Assembly (NCBI RefSeq): GCF_900115955.1
Contig: NZ_FOYL01000006.1
Coordinates: forward strand, 417,950-481,949
Direction: 5' to 3'
DNA: 64,000 nucleotides
DNA from: Lentzea waywayandensis
GTDB lineage: Bacteria > Actinomycetota > Actinomycetes > Mycobacteriales > Pseudonocardiaceae
The position numbers and the translations under genes were made by a program. How positions within the stretch are numbered: position 1 is the first letter of the stretch; every line of letters begins with the position of its first letter. Shown in pieces: positions 34,249 to 42,164 of this stretch. The notes under the pieces were generated by a model that worked only from the letters and a program-made list of their open reading frames with translations, did not search any database and was not told the DNA's origin.

Positions 34249-35500
34249 GGTCAGAACTTACGTGATCACGCTCCGCCGCGTCCTCGGCCAGCATCTTCCG
34301 CTTGAGCACGGGTACGGCGTTGGTCACGCGCAGGAACGTCCGCTGGAACGCCGCCGCGACCCGTCCGATCACGGGCTTGTGGACCAGGCTGTTGCCGTCC
34401 ATCATCTCGCGCGACGCCTCCACGGCCTCGAACCCGTACTCGATCATCTCCTGCTCGTACTCGCCGATCACCTGCACGACGTTCTTGCCGTGGTGCGCCT
34501 CGACGAGCTTGCGGCACAACAACTCCGCGTCCCGCAGCGCGGTGTTCGCGCCGATGCCGCGCCCAGGGGTCATGAGATGCACCGAGTCGCCGATCATCGT
34601 GACGTTGCTCGGCTTCCACGGCCGCAGCCGTTCGGACGTGCGGACCCTGACCTGGAACACGGTCTCCGGTGTGGCCAGCGCGAAGAGCTTGCGCAGGTTC
34701 GGGTGGAACTTCGGGGTCATGGTCAGAACGGCCTGCTTGAGCTCGGCCTGGCTCATGTCCTTCAGGTCCGGGAACTTGTGGTGCGAGGCCGCGTAGCCCC
34801 ACATGATGTAGTCGTCCTCGACGCCGGTGCCGTCGAAGCGCATCACGTGGATGATCACGAACTCGCCGTTGGGCCCGAACAGCAACGTGATGCCGCCGTC
34901 GGCCAGCGGGGGCAGCAGCTTCGCGTTCTCCTCGGTCAGCGGCAGCTTGCCCGCGATCGACGTGATTCCGGTGTCGACCACCTTGGCGTCCGGCAGGTGC
35001 TGCCTGCGCACCCTGGACTGCGCGCCGTCCGCGCCCACCAATACGTCACCGGTCTCGGACGTGCCGTCGTCGAAGAACGCGGTGACGGTGCCGTCGTCGT
35101 TGCGGGTGAAGCGCGTGAACGTCTTGTCGAACCGGACGACGTCGTCCAGGCCGCCGAGCAACGCCGTGCGCATCGCGATCCGGCTGACCGACTTCTCGCT
35201 GCGGCTGTCGTCGCGGTCCGTCGCGATGTCACCGACCAGCAGTTCCTTGTACTTCTCGGTCCGCATGACGATGTGCTTCGGCGGCCGGGCGGTGGTGCGG
35301 ACGAACTCGGCGAACACGTCCGGAGGTAAGCAACTGTGCAGCGCTTTGCTTCCGTCCGGACTGATCCCCACCCGGTAGCCGATCAACATGCTGCGCGGCG
35401 TGCGGTCGCGTTCGAACAGCGCCACGTCCACGCCGGCCTTCTTCAGCCCGTGCGCCAGGCACAGGCCACCGGTCCCCGCTCCGATGATGAGTACGCGCAT
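34226..35500 (-). CDS. FAD-dependent monooxygenase (class A hydroxylase type)
   Basis: 424 residues from ATG 35500. The FAD fold is RVLIIGAGTGGLCLAHGLKK, the DG motif is DVLVGADGAQSRVRRQHLPD and the GD motif is NVTMIGDSVHLMTPGRGIGA. The C-terminal region lacks a thioredoxin-like domain, so it resembles single-component hydroxylases acting on aromatic or tailoring substrates. The upstream 15-bp palindrome suggests repressor control. Its end overlaps the DUF402 gene by 23 nt. The substrate is unknown; no biosynthetic cluster surrounds it. Confidence 0.88.
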   Translation of the reverse strand: MRVLIIGAGTGGLCLAHGLKKAGVDVALFERDRTPRSMLIGYRVGISPDGSKALHSCLPPDVFAEFVRTTARPPKHIVMRTEKYKELLVGDIATDRDDSRSEKSVSRIAMRTALLGGLDDVVRFDKTFTRFTRNDDGTVTAFFDDGTSETGDVLVGADGAQSRVRRQHLPDAKVVDTGITSIAGKLPLTEENAKLLPPLADGGITLLFGPNGEFVIIHVMRFDGTGVEDDYIMWGYAASHHKFPDLKDMSQAELKQAVLTMTPKFHPNLRKLFALATPETVFQVRVRTSERLRPWKPSNVTMIGDSVHLMTPGRGIGANTALRDAELLCRKLVEAHHGKNVVQVIGEYEQEMIEYGFEAVEASREMMDGNSLVHKPVIGRVAAAFQRTFLRVTNAVPVLKRKMLAEDAAERDHVSSDHEVVHAG

Positions 35501-35512
35501 GACAACCCCCTC

Positions 35513-35527
35513 GCTAAGTCTCTTAGC
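35513..35527. promoter_or_regulatory. Operator-like palindrome upstream of the FAD monooxygenase
   Basis: GCTAAG (35513-35518) and CTTAGC (35522-35527) are perfect arms around TCT; the symmetry extends outward with one mismatch. It starts 13 bp before the ATG 35500. This is a typical TetR or MarR site, though no such gene is adjacent. Confidence 0.55.
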
Positions 35528-35557
35528 AAGGAAGATATTCAGTTCATGAGACTCTTG

Positions 35558-37027
35558 TCAATCGTCCTGACTGAGTCTCCGGAGCCGCGCGGTGGCGATG
35601 GCGAGCCTGACGTCGTCCGGCGGAAGCAGCTTGACCAGCTGTTCCAGCGCTTCGACGTCGTGTTCGCCGGAGTCGGTCTGGGTGAAGGTCCACAGCGCGT
35701 TCGCGTCGCCGCGCGACAGGACCGCCGTGCGCACGCCGGTCGCGAGGTCGTCCCGCTCGGCCAGCACGACGGGTGCCTCGGAGCGGCGCAGCAGTGAGCC
35801 GCGGTACCTGCTCGTGGCCAGCGGTACGTCGGCGGCCTTGAGCGCCGCCCGTACCGCGAGGAAGTCGGTCTCGACGTCGGCGGTGAGCCGGTACGGCCTG
35901 GTCGCGAGCACGTCGGGGCCCAGCTGGGCGCGCAGCCGGTGCAGTTCGGCGCGCACGGTCGTGGGGTTGCCGCGTTCGCCGTAGAGGTGCAGTGCGAGCT
36001 GGTCGGCGGTCACCCTGCCCTGCAACGCCAGCGCGCACAGGATCTCCGCGTGCCGCAACGAGAGCGGCACCTCGCGGCCGTCCAGCACGACCTTCGGCTC
36101 GGGCAGCAGGAACGACAACGACAGCACGCTGCGCCGCACGTGCCGTTGGCGTGGAATGCGCAGCAGATAGCCGTGGGCGAGCGGTTCGAGCACCGCCTCG
36201 CGGCCGTCCGGCAGCTTCACCCGGTCCGTGGAGACGTCGACGCGCGAGGGCAACAGTCCGTACGGCTCGACGGCGACGACGCGGCCTGTTGGGCTGAGCA
36301 GCGCGCCGGGCTCACCGCGCAACGCGATCAGGTGCCGCATGTTGCGCGCCCGCAGCTCCTCGTCCTGCGCGTGCATCCGCGCGAGCATCTCCGACTCGGC
36401 CAGCCGGGCCGAAGCTGAGACCAGCGCCACCATCGAGGGATGGACGGTCTCGATCGGGCCACTGAGATCGACGACCCCGATCGTGGTGCCCGTGTCAGGG
36501 TCGCGGATCGGACTCGCCGCGCAGGTCCAGTGGTGATAGGTCCGCACGAGGTGCTCGGCCGAGTGGACCGTGACGGGGGAGTTCACCGCCAGCGCGGTAC
36601 CCATCCCGTTCGTCCCCGCCGCACCCTCTGACCAGAGCGTTCCCTCCGCCAGGCCGACGTCCTCGGCGCTGCCGCGGGTGTCCTTGGAACCCTCGCACCA
36701 CAGGATGTGGCCCTGGGCGTCCGCGACGATCATGATGTGCTTGGCCTCTTCCGCGAAGCCCAGCAGCGTCTCGCGCAACAGCGGCAAAGTCGGGTGCAGC
36801 GGATGCCGTTTGCGCAGGTCGGACAGCTCGTCGGCGGCGAACACGGTCGGCGCGGTGTGCAGGTCCGGATCGACGTTCGCGGCGAGTGACCGCTGCCACG
36901 ATGCAGAAATCACTGAGCGTGGCGAATTCACCGTGCGAGTACCACTCAACACGGCTTCTCTGACGCGACTCAGCAACAGTGCGTGTTGCCCGGGTTCGTG
37001 GGTCACTGATCCATCCACGGCTTGCAA
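35558..37027 (-). CDS. GAF-domain regulator (AcoR-like) with C-terminal winged helix
   Basis: 489 residues from TTG 37027; GTG 37018 or 37006 may be the true start. The N-terminal region (RVISASWQRSLAANVDPDLH type, read here as SVISASWQRSLAANVDP) and the GAF domain (IMIVADAQGHILWCEGSKDT, EGTLWSEGAAGTNGMGTALA) match regulators of acetoin and aldehyde metabolism. The usual AAA+ domain for sigma-54 is missing; instead the C-terminus has LSLRHAEILCALALQGRVTA and TVRAELHRLRAQLGPDVLAT, a winged-helix DNA-binding region. Actinobacteria lack sigma-54, so this form is normal for them. It is divergent from the aldehyde dehydrogenase homologue and probably controls it. Confidence 0.85.
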   Translation of the reverse strand: MQAVDGSVTHEPGQHALLLSRVREAVLSGTRTVNSPRSVISASWQRSLAANVDPDLHTAPTVFAADELSDLRKRHPLHPTLPLLRETLLGFAEEAKHIMIVADAQGHILWCEGSKDTRGSAEDVGLAEGTLWSEGAAGTNGMGTALAVNSPVTVHSAEHLVRTYHHWTCAASPIRDPDTGTTIGVVDLSGPIETVHPSMVALVSASARLAESEMLARMHAQDEELRARNMRHLIALRGEPGALLSPTGRVVAVEPYGLLPSRVDVSTDRVKLPDGREAVLEPLAHGYLLRIPRQRHVRRSVLSLSFLLPEPKVVLDGREVPLSLRHAEILCALALQGRVTADQLALHLYGERGNPTTVRAELHRLRAQLGPDVLATRPYRLTADVETDFLAVRAALKAADVPLATSRYRGSLLRRSEAPVVLAERDDLATGVRTAVLSRGDANALWTFTQTDSGEHDVEALEQLVKLLPPDDVRLAIATARLRRLSQDD

Positions 37028-37111
37028 CGAGCATGCAACGTTCTGCTGCCTACTTTCTCATTTCCCCCACTTCAGCCTACGTGTGGGCCCTCTTCTGGCA
37101 GGGAGTCGAGA

Positions 37112-38449
37112 ATGACGCAGTACGCGGCACCGGGGCAGCCCGGCAGCGTGGTCGCGTACCGAGCGAGGTACGACCACTTCATCGGCGGCGACTACGTGCC
37201 GCCCGTGGCCGGCGAGTACGCCGAGAACGTCACGCCGGTGACCGGTGAGGTGTTCACCGAGGTCGCTCGTGGCACCGACGCCGACCGCGCCCGTGCACTG
37301 CACGCGGCCAGCGGCGCCGCACGCGCGTGGGGGAGCACCACGGCCCGAGAGCGCGCCACCGTGCTGTGCGAGATCGCGGACCGCATCGAGGAGCACGCGA
37401 CGGAGCTCGCCGTCGCCGAGACGTGGGACAACGGCAAGCCGGTCCGCGAGGCCCTGGTCGCCGACATCCCGCTGCTGATCGAGCTGTTCCGCCAGTTCGC
37501 CGCCGTCATCCGCACCGAGGTGGGCGAGGTCGAGCAGCTCAGCCGCAACACCTGCGACTACCGCTCGTTCCAGCCGGTCGGCGTCGTGCACGAACGCGTC
37601 TCGTGGACGTTCCCGCTGATGAACGCCTGCCGCGTGCTCGCGCCCGCGTTGGCCGCCGGCAACGCCGTGGTGCTGGAGCCCGCCCTGCAGACGCCGGCCT
37701 CGATCCACGTGCTGCTCGGCGTCATCGCCGACCTGCTGCCGCCCGGCGTCGTCAACGTCGTGACCGGCTCCGACGACCATCCTGTGGTGGCCGGGCGCTG
37801 CCCGAACATCTTCTTCTCCGACGTGGCCGCGCAGCGTGACAGCTTCCTGGACAAGGCTCTGGAGGGGTTCGCGATGTTCGCGGCCAACCAGGGCGAGATC
37901 TCCACTGCGCCGTCGCGCGCGTTGATCCAGACCGCTGTCTACGAGGAGTTTCTGCACCTCGCGACGGTCCGCACGCAGGCGTTGCGGCTGGGCGATCCGC
38001 TCGACACGGACACCATGGTCGGCGCTGTCGTGAGTCTTGCGCAACGCGATCGAGTTCTTGCGTACGTGGAGCGCGGCAAGGCCGAGGGTGCGCGGTTGGT
38101 TGTCGGTGGCGAGGCTTCGGGCCACTACGTCGAGCCGACGATCTTCGAGGGTGACCACCGGTCTGGCGTGTTCTCGGAGGACGTGCTCGGTCCTGTCGTG
38201 TCGGTGACCCGGTTCGACGACCGCGACGACGCGCTGAAGATCGCCAACGAGTCCACCGCCCAGCTCGGCGCCGGCATATGGTGCCGCGACGTCGCGCTCG
38301 CGCACAACGTCGGCCAGGAGCTGCGCGCCGAGCGGGTGTGGGTCAACAACTACTACGCGTACCCGGCGAACACCGCAGTGCTCGCCGACTACCGCCGCGT
38401 GAAGCACCTGCTGGTCAGCTACTCGGACCGCGGGCAGGGGTATTTCTAG
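37112..38449 (+). CDS. Aldehyde dehydrogenase homologue without catalytic residues (pseudoenzyme)
   Basis: 445 residues from ATG 37112 (GGGAG upstream); intact homologues of the ExaC/AldB type have about 506. The fold is clearly ALDH (RERATVLCEIADRIEEHATE, APALAAGNAVVLEPALQTPA, HYVEPTIFEG). Yet the key positions are altered: the Asn of WNFP is Thr166, the Lys of VVLKPAEQ is Glu189, and the nucleophilic Cys of NQGEVCTCPSR is Ser264 (NQGEISTAPSR). Between VVNVVTG and PNIFF about 40-50 residues are missing, including the NAD-binding GST turn and the ELGG glutamate. Near the C-terminus the FGGYKQSGIGRE segment is absent too. The frame is open with normal codon use, so it is probably made. It is divergent from a GAF regulator. 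Confidence 0.85.
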   Translation: MTQYAAPGQPGSVVAYRARYDHFIGGDYVPPVAGEYAENVTPVTGEVFTEVARGTDADRARALHAASGAARAWGSTTARERATVLCEIADRIEEHATELAVAETWDNGKPVREALVADIPLLIELFRQFAAVIRTEVGEVEQLSRNTCDYRSFQPVGVVHERVSWTFPLMNACRVLAPALAAGNAVVLEPALQTPASIHVLLGVIADLLPPGVVNVVTGSDDHPVVAGRCPNIFFSDVAAQRDSFLDKALEGFAMFAANQGEISTAPSRALIQTAVYEEFLHLATVRTQALRLGDPLDTDTMVGAVVSLAQRDRVLAYVERGKAEGARLVVGGEASGHYVEPTIFEGDHRSGVFSEDVLGPVVSVTRFDDRDDALKIANESTAQLGAGIWCRDVALAHNVGQELRAERVWVNNYYAYPANTAVLADYRRVKHLLVSYSDRGQGYF

Positions 38450-38452
38450 GCG

Positions 38453-40021
38453 CTACTTCTTCCAGGGCACCTGGGTGCTCGCGTAGAAGTTGATGCCCTG
38501 GATCTTCCAGCGTGGTCCCTGCGCGCCCAGGCGCGGGGCGAAGCGGTCCCAGTTGTGGACGCTCGCGGGGGACCAGCCGAGTTCCGCGGCTACCGGGAGC
38601 CTGGGGAACGCCATGTACTCGATGTCGGCGGACGTCCTGATGGTCTCGGTCCACAGTGGAGCTTCTATGCCGCGGACGCTGGCTTCCGTGACGCCGTTGA
38701 GGTACGCGCCGGGGTTCCAGCTGTAGGCGTCCTTCACCTCCACCAGGCCCGCCCAGTCCAGGCCCAGCTTGGTGTTCTTGTTGTACTTCATGTCCAGGTA
38801 GATGCGGTTCGCCGGGGACATGACGATCTTGTTGCCTCGCTGGGCCGCCGCGGCCACGTTGGCGTCGGTCGTGGTGGTGCCCCAGAACTGCGGGATCGCG
38901 GTCGTGTCCTTGGTGGTCTTGATGAACTCGTGCCAGCCCGTGGTCGTCTTGCCGTACTTCTTGATGAGCGGCAGGACTCGGTTCATGAACGTCACGTAGT
39001 CCGCGTCGGGTGTGCTCAGCGCTTCGTCACCGCCGAGGTGGAAGTACGGGCCCGGGGTGATCGCGGAGACCTCCTTGATGACGTCTTCCACGAACTTGTA
39101 CGTGATGTCCTTGTTGATGCAGAGGGAGCTGAAGCCGACCTCGGTGCCCGTGTAGAGCGGGCGCTTCTTGCCGTCGCAGTTCAGTTCGGCGTAGCTGGCC
39201 TGGGCGGCGTTGGTGTGGCCCGGCATGTCGAACTCCGGGATCACCGTGATGCCCCGGTTCTGTGCGTAGGCGACCAGGTCCTTGTACTCGTCCTGGGTGT
39301 AGAAGAGTTTGCCGGTGCGGCCGCCTACCTCCGTGCTGCCGCCGATCTTGGTCAGTTCCGGCCAGCTCTTGATCTCCAGGCGCCAGCCCTGGTCATCGCT
39401 CAGGTGCAGGTGGAAGTAGTTGATTTTGAACGCCTGGATCTGGTCGATGTAGCGCTTGACCTGGGCCGGCGTGAAGAAGTGCCTGGAGACGTCGAGCATC
39501 GCGCCTCGGTGGTGGTACCTGGGGTGGTCCAGGATGCTGACGCCTGGGACCTGCCACGGGCCCTGTTGTTTGGTCTTCGCCTCGGCCTTGGCCGGCAGCA
39601 GCTGGCGGAGGGTGGAGATGCCGTTGAAGTGGCCCTGCACGGAGTTGGCGCGGATGACCACCTGTTTTGGGGTCACGTCCAGTTGGTAGCCCTCTGGGCC
39701 CGTCTTCGGGTCTGCGCCGTTGGTCAGGACGATGCCGTCGCCTGTCACGCCGTTCTCGATCGGGAGGGCGTAGCCGGTGGAGGGGCGGAGGATGTTCGCC
39801 AGCAGTTCTGCGGGTTTGCGGGCGTCTGCCGAACTCAGTTGGATCTTGGCGGATGGGGAGAGGGTGTAGGTGATGTCCGTGTGGGGCTGCACCTGGACCG
39901 GTTGGGGGACCAGCTCTTGCAGGGCGGTGGATTTGGCTGCCTCGGCTGTGTCGGTCACCAGCACTCCTGATCCGGCGATCACCAGCGCCGCTAGTGCGGC
40001 CTGCAGTTGTTTTGATTTCAC
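38453..40021 (-). CDS. Secreted GH20 beta-N-acetylhexosaminidase
   Basis: 522 residues from GTG 40021, chosen for GGAGG 6 nt upstream. Signal peptide about 1-29 (ends DTAEA). A GH20b N-terminal domain is followed by the catalytic barrel: ILDHPRYHHRGAMLDVSRHF, HLHLSDDQGWRLEIKSWPEL, GITVIPEFDMPGHTNAA and the catalytic pair in PYFHLGGDEALSTP (D332, E333). Trp residues near the end (ESWT-type loop here APLWTETI) close the pocket. It releases N-acetylglucosamine from chitobiose and other hexosaminides outside the cell. A DasR-like box upstream supports a place in the GlcNAc regulon. Confidence 0.93.
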   Translation of the reverse strand: MKSKQLQAALAALVIAGSGVLVTDTAEAAKSTALQELVPQPVQVQPHTDITYTLSPSAKIQLSSADARKPAELLANILRPSTGYALPIENGVTGDGIVLTNGADPKTGPEGYQLDVTPKQVVIRANSVQGHFNGISTLRQLLPAKAEAKTKQQGPWQVPGVSILDHPRYHHRGAMLDVSRHFFTPAQVKRYIDQIQAFKINYFHLHLSDDQGWRLEIKSWPELTKIGGSTEVGGRTGKLFYTQDEYKDLVAYAQNRGITVIPEFDMPGHTNAAQASYAELNCDGKKRPLYTGTEVGFSSLCINKDITYKFVEDVIKEVSAITPGPYFHLGGDEALSTPDADYVTFMNRVLPLIKKYGKTTTGWHEFIKTTKDTTAIPQFWGTTTTDANVAAAAQRGNKIVMSPANRIYLDMKYNKNTKLGLDWAGLVEVKDAYSWNPGAYLNGVTEASVRGIEAPLWTETIRTSADIEYMAFPRLPVAAELGWSPASVHNWDRFAPRLGAQGPRWKIQGINFYASTQVPWKK

Positions 40022-40092
40022 GCCAATCCTCCAGGGCACGGGGGGACCTTTGGCGGCGTTCGGTCACGGTTTCAGGGGTGGGTTGGGGATGT

Positions 40093-40108
40093 CAAGGTTT
40101 AGACCAAT
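40093..40108 (-). promoter_or_regulatory. DasR-responsive element (dre)-like box upstream of GH20
   Basis: Read on the minus strand the 16 bp are ATTGGTCTAAACCTTG, close to the dre consensus (TGGTCTAGACCA core) bound by the GlcNAc-responsive GntR repressor DasR. It lies 72 bp before the GTG start and directly abuts a TTGACA hexamer that could be the -35 box. Confidence 0.6.
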
Positions 40109-40127
40109 TTCCTGTGGGGCTGTGGGT

Positions 40128-40278
40128 GGGTCACTTTGCGGGCCGCGACCTTGCCGGGTGGTCACTTTGCGGGCTGCGGCCTTGCGGGCAGTCACCTTGC
40201 GGGCGACGACCTTGCCGGGTGGTCACCTTGCGTGCGGCGACCGGGCGGGTGGTCGCCTTGCGGGCGGCCGGCTTGCGT
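40128..40278. repeat. Five imperfect ~30-bp tandem repeats
   Basis: Units of about 30 bp follow the pattern GGTCAC-TTGCGGGC-GCGACC-TTGCCGG with drift. Because 30 is a multiple of three, the minus strand reads as basic decapeptides (AARKATTRPV, AARKVTTRQG) before the frame slips. This looks like a decayed Lys/Arg-rich repeat tail of the kind found in histone-like proteins, but no intact gene is attached. The gap 40040-40599 holds only this, two hairpins and the dre-like box. Confidence 0.6.
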
Positions 40279-40290
40279 TGCGTGCTTTCC

Positions 40291-40309
40291 CTGGGGGCGC
40301 TGCCCCCAG
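40291..40309. repeat. GC-rich hairpin of the common actinomycete intergenic type
   Basis: CTGGGGGC and GCCCCCAG form an 8-bp stem with a 3-nt loop, followed by ACCCCC. Sequences of this form are widely dispersed in actinomycete genomes and may act as terminators or REP-like elements. Confidence 0.55.
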
Positions 40310-40404
40310 ACCCCCGGCAATCTGATCGGGGGAGGGCGCCGTGGGCGGGTTGATGGCACGCCTGTTGCTTTGGGCGGCTGCCTGTTGCGTAGTTGGCTTG
40401 CGTT

Positions 40405-40548
40405 GGCGGTGGGGTCCCGTCACGAGCCGCACCAAGAGCGGGCCACACCTGAGGAGGGGTGTCAAACGGACGAAAAGCGTGTCCGTTTGACACCCCTCCT
40501 CAGGTGCAGCAAGAGCTGTGGTGCGGCTCGTGACGGGACCCCACCGCC
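40405..40548. repeat. 144-bp near-perfect compound inverted repeat
   Basis: The outer arms are 30 bp and identical (40405-40434 with 40519-40548). The inner arms are 26 bp and identical (40446-40471 with 40481-40506) around a 9-nt loop GAAAAGCGT. Only the short segments between outer and inner arms (11-12 bp) fail to pair. No gene fits. The size and symmetry are like a non-autonomous mobile element or a structured RNA. It lies between convergent-free minus-strand genes for the CYTH-CHAD protein (ends 40600) and GH20. Confidence 0.85.
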
Positions 40549-40599
40549 CCGACCGCGCGGTAGGACGGCTCGCCTTCGGCTTCGCGGGTGGGCGGGCTG

Positions 40600-42072
40600 C
40601 TAGAGGTGTTCCTTGCTTAGCTTGTGCCATAGGGCTGGGAGTGCTGCTTCTGTTTTGTGCGCGAGTTCGACTTCCTGGCCGTACAGGATGCCGAAGGTGA
40701 AGCCGTTCTCGTCTCCCCTGCCCAGCTCCAGGAGGACTGGGCGTGCCACTACCGAGTCCTGGTGGTCGCCCAGGAGGGTTTGGACGTCCTTCGCGCGTTT
40801 GCGCAGGGCCTTGGCGTGCTTGCCCAGTGCAGGTTCGGCCACTTCTGCCGAGTAGCGGAGGCGTTTGGCTGCTTTGCGGGCCTCGTGCAGGGGTTCGTCG
40901 CTGTCGTTGACCTTCAGTGCTTCCTCTACGCGGACGTCCAGGCGGTGGCGGGCCTTTTCCACCAGGCGCGGGAGGACTTCCTTTGCCTTGCCTGAAGCCA
41001 GAGGGGTCAGCGGGGGTGCGGTCAGCAGCGTGTCGATGGTGTTGAGGAGGGTGAAGTAGCGCTCGCTGTCCAAGGCGGCGACGGAGTCTTTGTGCGCCTT
41101 GGCTTCCAGGGGGGCGAAGTAGCGGGTCATGCGGGCGGAGACGTCGCCCAGGGCCAGTTCTGGTGGGAGGGCGTGCAGGCCGTCTTCGAAGCGCATGCGG
41201 AGTACTTCCAGGTCCCGTGAGGTTCCCAGGACTGTGGCCAGCCACTTGAGTTCGTCGGTCAGAGCGCGGGTTTGGTCTCGGTCTACGACCTTGCCGAATG
41301 CCTGTAGTGCTGAGCGCATGCGGCGGGTGGCTACTCGCAGCTGGTGGACGGCGTCGTCCTCGTTGCGGCGGACTCGGGGGTCCTGGTTCTGGAGAGCGGC
41401 GCGTTGTTCGTAGAGGTAGGCGAGGAGGACTTCGCCTGCCGTGGGCTTCTTGCCCAGGGTGGGGCCCGCGTCTCGCTTCACGCCGATCACCTGGGAGAGC
41501 TTGGACTTCGACGAGGACGGGACGATGCCCGCGTCGCCCAGGTGGCGTTCTACCGTGTCGAGGAGCTTGCGATCGCCGCTTTCGCCCAGCTCCACCTCGA
41601 TTTCTCGCCATGAGGTCGTCGTGGTCGAGGAGCCCATGGTTTGGGCGGTGACCACGTCGTCCACCACCTCGGCGAGCATGTCGCCGCTGTTGTTGGACAG
41701 TTGCCAGCGGCGGCGGTTGGTGCGGATTTCGGCCACCGGGGTGAGGTTCTGGCCTCGGGTGTGGGCGCGGACCAGGGAAGAGAGGTCCTTCGGGGGCTTC
41801 TTCACGGCTTTGCCCAGGGGGACGCGGAGTTCCTGGCGGGAGTCTTCACCTGCCGGGAGTTTGAGGTGCCAGCCCTCGTCGTTGCCGCCCACGCGCCTGC
41901 GCAGGGTCACGCCGGCGCGGGCCAGGCGGTAGTCGTCGGTGTCGAAGTACGTCGCTTCGAGGTCGAACTCTTCCGGGCCGGTCGCGACGCCGGTGATCTC
42001 TGTGAGGTCCGGCAGACTCGCGTCCGATGGTGCCTCGTACTTGCGTTCGGTCTCAGTAACGGAGGTCGCCAT
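40600..42072 (-). CDS. CYTH and CHAD domain protein
   Basis: 490 residues from ATG 42072. The N-terminal CYTH domain (about 1-200) has the ExExK signature in TETERKYE, then DTDDYRLARAGVTLRRRVGG and SWREIEVELGESGD. The C-terminal CHAD domain (about 215-490) is helical with conserved His/Arg/Lys: NEDDAVHQLRVATRRMRSAL, WLATVLGTSRDLEVLRMRFE, LHEARKAAKRLRYSAEVAEP. CYTH enzymes bind triphosphates with metal ions; CHAD domains bind polyphosphate. The pair is often linked to polyphosphate metabolism. No ppk or ppx gene is nearby. Confidence 0.93.
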   Translation of the reverse strand: MATSVTETERKYEAPSDASLPDLTEITGVATGPEEFDLEATYFDTDDYRLARAGVTLRRRVGGNDEGWHLKLPAGEDSRQELRVPLGKAVKKPPKDLSSLVRAHTRGQNLTPVAEIRTNRRRWQLSNNSGDMLAEVVDDVVTAQTMGSSTTTTSWREIEVELGESGDRKLLDTVERHLGDAGIVPSSSKSKLSQVIGVKRDAGPTLGKKPTAGEVLLAYLYEQRAALQNQDPRVRRNEDDAVHQLRVATRRMRSALQAFGKVVDRDQTRALTDELKWLATVLGTSRDLEVLRMRFEDGLHALPPELALGDVSARMTRYFAPLEAKAHKDSVAALDSERYFTLLNTIDTLLTAPPLTPLASGKAKEVLPRLVEKARHRLDVRVEEALKVNDSDEPLHEARKAAKRLRYSAEVAEPALGKHAKALRKRAKDVQTLLGDHQDSVVARPVLLELGRGDENGFTFGILYGQEVELAHKTEAALPALWHKLSKEHL

Positions 42073-42164
42073 TTTCTATTAATACCTCGTTTTGTCCCAG
42101 TTCACCCAGTGTTGTGACGGTGCGTGAGGGGTGGTTGCCACGGCCGGGCGGAACCGCTCCTCTA

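Noticed and set aside
36440..38407. ALDH reading as a sequencing frameshift artefact
   Set aside because: The frame is continuous, substitutions at the catalytic Asn, Lys and Cys positions are clean codon changes, and the deletions are multiples of three.
40136..40353. Pentapeptide-repeat-like protein (AGxxLAGxxL) on the plus strand
   Set aside because: The pattern arises from the 30-bp DNA repeat in one of its frames; there is no start with ribosome site and the run is short and broken.
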